In this document: positions 60,600-64,000 of the stretch, one piece after another
Layout: each line of letters begins with the position of its first letter
How positions within the stretch are numbered: the first letter of the stretch is position 1
Assembly (NCBI GenBank): GCA_001247695.2
Contig: LGRX02029082.1
Location: 1-64,000 of the forward strand
DNA from: Cymbomonas tetramitiformis
Taxonomy: Eukaryota; Chlorophyta; Pyramimonadophyceae; Pyramimonadales; Pyramimonadaceae
DNA length: 64,000 nt
Reading direction: 5' to 3'
The notes under the pieces: model-generated
Told to the model about the DNA's origin: nothing
What the model saw: only the letters and a program-made list of their open reading frames with translations
The model's database searches: none
Program-made: the position numbers and the translations under genes

Positions 60600-61520
60600 A
60601 ACGGTATCGCTCGCTTTAATAAACCGTTTTGACTACTTCCTGCAAGGTAAAGCACCACCTCCCTCCCTCGTATCCGTTCCACGCAGTACGCCGCCTGCGT
60701 TTCCGTGGATCGATGAGAAGGGGAAGGGAAGCGGGATTCGCGGTCACTCGAGGTCAACGCATTTCGTATTCGCATCGGACGCCCCAATTTGAAATTACTT
60801 TGGCACTTTCGATCGCCGGGCGTTGGATTCGTCGATCAGTCGGATTCGAATCGCGCCGCGCGCATGACCATGCCCCACGGCAACGCAAGTTTCCGTCGTC
60901 TTCTAGTTTTGTTTTTTGTTCTCGCAAGTTGAAGTTCCACATAATAAAGGCCTTTTTTCCAAAGGCCTTTACAACCTTTCAACAAACCGTTTTCACCATT
61001 GTAGTCTGCGCCCTAGCCCCCTTCTTTTGAGCTCAACTTTGTTTTTTCACCAAAATGACCGATTTTTTTGGCACGCCCGCCTGCACCCTAAGGTATGGTC
61101 TAGACATGACCATGTTTTGGTCGTTTCCCCATTGGGTTTTGCATTTGGGGCATTGATTTGGGCTATGTGCGCCGCGGAAGATGTCTACCTTGTGTTCGCG
61201 TGAATGCTGTTCGAACCGGGCCATACCAGGGCAATTCTACTCAGGTACAAGGTAAACATCTTCCGCGGCGCAACACAACGTGGTTTGCCTTGTTTTACTG
61301 CCAACATTGCCCAAAAATGGCCAAGTTTGCCACGTGTTTTTAAACACAGATCAAACATGGTCCGTTTTATGTACGTCTTACCCAATGTTGGCAGTAAAAC
61401 AAGGCTAACAAGGCCGTGTTTCACCATGAAACTGCTTAGGTAGGGCCATGTTTACGCCATACTTATGATGGTACAGCAGGTTACGTACGTGGGCAAAAGC
61501 GGTTTGCAGGCACAATAGGC
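60600..61520. other. divergent intergenic region between genes B and C
   Basis: No ORF with domain character. It contains an AAGGCCTTTTTTCCAAAGGCCTTT inverted repeat near 60,945-60,970 (shown here as two halves of one hairpin) and scattered GGCCATGTTT motifs. Promoters of both genes are expected here but no specific element could be named. Confidence 0.4.
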
Positions 61521-61521
61521 G

Positions 61522-63958
61522 ATGACATCCCGCGCACAGAGATTGGCGCAAGGTGGGATTCGGGAGGAGAGACGGAGGGTCAATCCCGCGAAAAGAGCCA
61601 CTGTTGCATATCGCTTGGCAAATTCTCCGGGTGAGGGCGATGGGTTGACGACGCCGCCGCGTGCGGACGATGCCTTCAAGAGGCAACGTGTCCTCGAATG
61701 GGATGTCAATCCCACGAATGGGTTTATAGATTTAGTTGAGGAACTCTTTTGGGATGGAATCATTCTGACGGAAGAATACGACAATCATCCGGCACGCGCC
61801 ACCTTCACTGACATTGAACGCGACGGCATGACCGGGTAGGGCCCTACCTGCCTTGCTCTCGGGACGAAACCGGGGCGGGCATTGCCCTACCTGCAATGGG
61901 AAGGGGCCAGGTATGGCCGTGTTTTGACGTGTTCGCTGTAGGTCGGACCGAAAAGCACGGAAATTCCTGCCACATGCGACCTTGTGCGCCGGAGGCCCTG
62001 GCCAAATTTTTGCTTGCCCTACCCCGCCTGTGTGATGTTAAACTTTCATTGTGGTTCGTCGACTAAGGGGTGCTGCGGCACGATTACGGTACGGGTAGGG
62101 CCCTACCTGCCTTGCTCTCGGGACGAACCCGGGGCGGGCATTGCCCTACCTGCAATGGGAAGGGGCCAGGTATGGCCGTGTTTTGACGTGTTCGCTGTAG
62201 GTCGGACCGAAAAGCACGGAAATTCCTGCCACATGCGACCTTGTGCGCCGGAGGCCCTGGCCAAATTTTTGCTTTCCCTACCTCGCCTGTGTGATGTTAA
62301 ACTTTCATTGTGGTTCGTCGACTAAGGGGTGCTGCGGCACGATTACGGTACGGGCGGTAGGGCCCGACCTGCCTTGCTCTTGGGACGAACCCGGGGCGAG
62401 CATTGCCCTACCTGCAATGGGAAGGGGTCAAGTATGGCCATGTTTGGCCGTGTTCGCTGTAGGTCGAACCGAAAAGCACGGAAATTCCTGCTACATGCGA
62501 CCTTGTGCGCCGGAGGCCCTGGCCAAATTTTTGCTTTCCCTACCTCGCCTGTGTGATGTTAAACTTTAATTGTGGTTCGTCGACTAAGGGGTGCTGCGGC
62601 ACGATTACGGTACGAGTAGGGCCCTACCTGCCTCGCCCTCGGGACGAACCCGGGGCGAGCATTGCCCTACCTGCAATGGGAAGGGATTAGGTATGGCCAT
62701 GTTTGGCCGTGTTCGCTGTAGGTCGGACCCCCATGCCGAAGACATTGCAGCCACAGCTATTACTTCGCCCCCATGTACCCATACACCCAACTCCGAAGCC
62801 AACTCCGACCGCCGCGACATGGACTCAGACGACTCCATGCTGCCAGGTCAGCGGTCAAACAAGGACTCGGACGACTCCTCGTTGCCAGGCTTGCTTTCAA
62901 GCACTGCCTCCGACAACTCCTCCTTGCCAAGCCAGCGCTCAGACACGGACTCGGACGACTCATCGTTGTCAGACCTGCATTCAGGCAGTGACTCGGACGA
63001 TTCCTCGTTGGCAAGCCAACTTTCGGATCCAAGGTGACATTCCGTAAGCTTGATTGCGTGCTGCATTATGCAAGGACATGTTTATATACATAAACAAGGG
63101 TAAGTAGGGCCTTATCTACCATGTGTCTATACTCAAGTACTGATCAAGCATGGCCATGTGTATACATTAACAAGGGTAAATAGGGCCCTACCTATCATAT
63201 ATCTATGCTCAAGTCCTGATCAGACATGTCCATTGCTGAAACGATGTGGGCATGGCCCTACTCACACATTTCTGATTCTTTTGCAACAGGCAACGCAATG
63301 TCACCATCCATTCCTTCATGCCCCATTCAGGCGAAGAGAAGAAAACGGTGTGCACGCCGCAAGAGTTTTTCGACATGGTGGCAAATGCGAAGGGCCACCG
63401 TTCGAGAATATGGGAGTGCATCGCCGATACACTCTACCTAGAGGACCATCCGGCGAACATCGAGTATGCCGGCCACCGTTGGGCATTGGAACCTCCCGTC
63501 CACCGAAATCTTGCCGTGATCAAAGACGCGATTTTGAAAGTGGTGAGGGACGACGACATTTGTATGGCTCCGCCGGACGAGTTGAATTTGACCAAGTCCG
63601 AGCAACCCACTTTGGATGACCACGACTCCATCAAGAGCAAGGATGTCACGAGTTCCGACGACGCCAGCCCCGATGCCGATGCCCCCCCCTCCCCACACCC
63701 GATGATGCTCTTGGCCTCCGATGCCGACTCTCCGATCTCCGAGGCCGTGGCCCAAGACGATTCCCGTGCCGATGCCACCACCTCCGCACACCCGATGATG
63801 CTCTTGGCCTCCGATGCCGACTCTCCGATCTCCGAGGCCGTGGCCCAAGACGATTCCCGTGCCCATGACGCAGACACCGAACCCATCGTCCGCGAGGTAG
63901 CCGCCGAGGCCATAATGTGTACTCCGCTAAACCCGGCGTTCCCACACCCTATAGCCAG
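61522..63958 (+). CDS. gene C: three visible exons, incomplete, unknown function
   Basis: Exon 1 61,522-61,835 (MTSRAQRLAQGGIREER to ERDGMTG); exon 2 62,722-63,033; exon 3 63,290-63,958. Each junction is phase 2 and the frame joins cleanly. Exon 2 has four to five repeats of about 15 residues built on DSDDSSLPSQRS. Exon 3 begins QRNVTIHSFMPHSG, has a globular part (TPQEFFDMVANAKG, YAGHRWALEPPVHRNLAVIK) and two 31-residue repeats starting HPMMLLASDADSP. A GTATGG donor at 63,959 shows that it continues. By position it mirrors the transposase gene of the first element, but no Tnp2 motif is visible in the part present. Confidence 0.6.
61837..62720 (+). repeat. about 245-260-bp tandem repeat inside gene C intron 1
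   Basis: Three full units plus a partial one. Each includes GTAGGGCCCTACCTGCCTTG, TTCGCTGTAGGTCGGACC, GACCTTGTGCGCCGGAGGCC and TCGACTAAGGGGTGCTGCGG. Every unit holds a donor-like GGTAGGG and an acceptor-like CGCTGTAG, and the last acceptor is the one that begins exon 2. Confidence 0.85.
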
Positions 63959-64000
63959 GTATGGTTTCAAACCCGATGTAAACATGGCGCTGTTTGTATA

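Larger units (their letters stand above)
57618..64000. mobile_element. second, mirror-image element related to the CACTA-like element (incomplete)
   Basis: Gene B (- strand) and gene C (+ strand) diverge from about 60,530-61,520. Gene B is a paralog of gene A, and the GCGCCGGAGGCCCTG core repeat of the first element also occurs here. Non-coding DNA carries GGCCATGTTT and TAGGGCCCTACC motifs throughout, both in the 3' flank of gene B and in introns of genes B and C. The right end is outside the window; no terminal repeat was fixed. Confidence 0.5.

Overview
The window looks like nuclear DNA of a green-lineage eukaryote, probably an alga. Reasons seen in the sequence: genes split by short GT-AG introns, plant-type transposon families (CACTA Tnp2/DUF4218/DUF4216, hAT-type BED finger, Ty3/Gypsy integrase), a seven-exon membrane-protein gene resembling plant CPR5, and an integrated AT-rich virus-like element of the Polinton-like virus/virophage type common in algae. 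No rRNA, tRNA or CRISPR was seen. Most of the window is mobile or repetitive DNA, much of it nested.

Region 1 (about 208-12,140) is an AT-rich integrated Polinton-like virus or virophage. It has small hypothetical genes, a split DDE integrase, a protein-primed family B DNA polymerase broken into three frames, and a SET-domain gene. No capsid, packaging ATPase or protease gene is visible, so it is a truncated or decayed copy. A GC-richer 1.93-kb insert (3,164-5,097) carrying a reverse transcriptase and a hammerhead-ribozyme-like motif sits inside it, between two 679-bp direct copies of virus sequence.

Region 2 (about 13,006-32,922) is bounded by inverted repeats of about 400 bp whose outer ends match. 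It holds a chromodomain protein, a two-exon gene of unknown function, a BED-finger exon, a decayed DEAD-box helicase gene, an unknown 337-codon ORF, about 4.4 kb of AT-rich DNA without genes, a MITE-like inverted repeat, large minisatellites and a roughly 1.4-kb imperfect palindrome.

Region 3 (about 33,000-41,150) is a low-gene stretch, then the CPR5-like gene on the + strand, with introns swollen by minisatellites. Region 4 (41,483-44,908) is the 3' part of a Ty3/Gypsy-like pol on the - strand, with a PHD finger and a methyltransferase-like domain after the integrase. The ORF stays open up to the point where Region 5 begins.

Region 5 (44,909-57,617) looks like one CACTA-like transposon. It has a multi-exon Tnp2-type transposase on the - strand and a divergent four-exon accessory gene (gene A) on the + strand. 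The same 18 bp occurs at both ends, and the non-coding DNA is packed with GTAC-centred motifs. Region 6 (57,618 to the end) appears to be a related element in mirror orientation. It has gene B, a four-exon paralog of gene A, on the - strand and gene C on the + strand, but its non-coding DNA uses a different motif family (GGCCATGTTT, TAGGGCCCTACC). This change of motif together with a change of paralog is the most interesting pattern in the window: it suggests accessory proteins that have diverged along with their binding sites, as known in outline for the two-gene En/Spm system.
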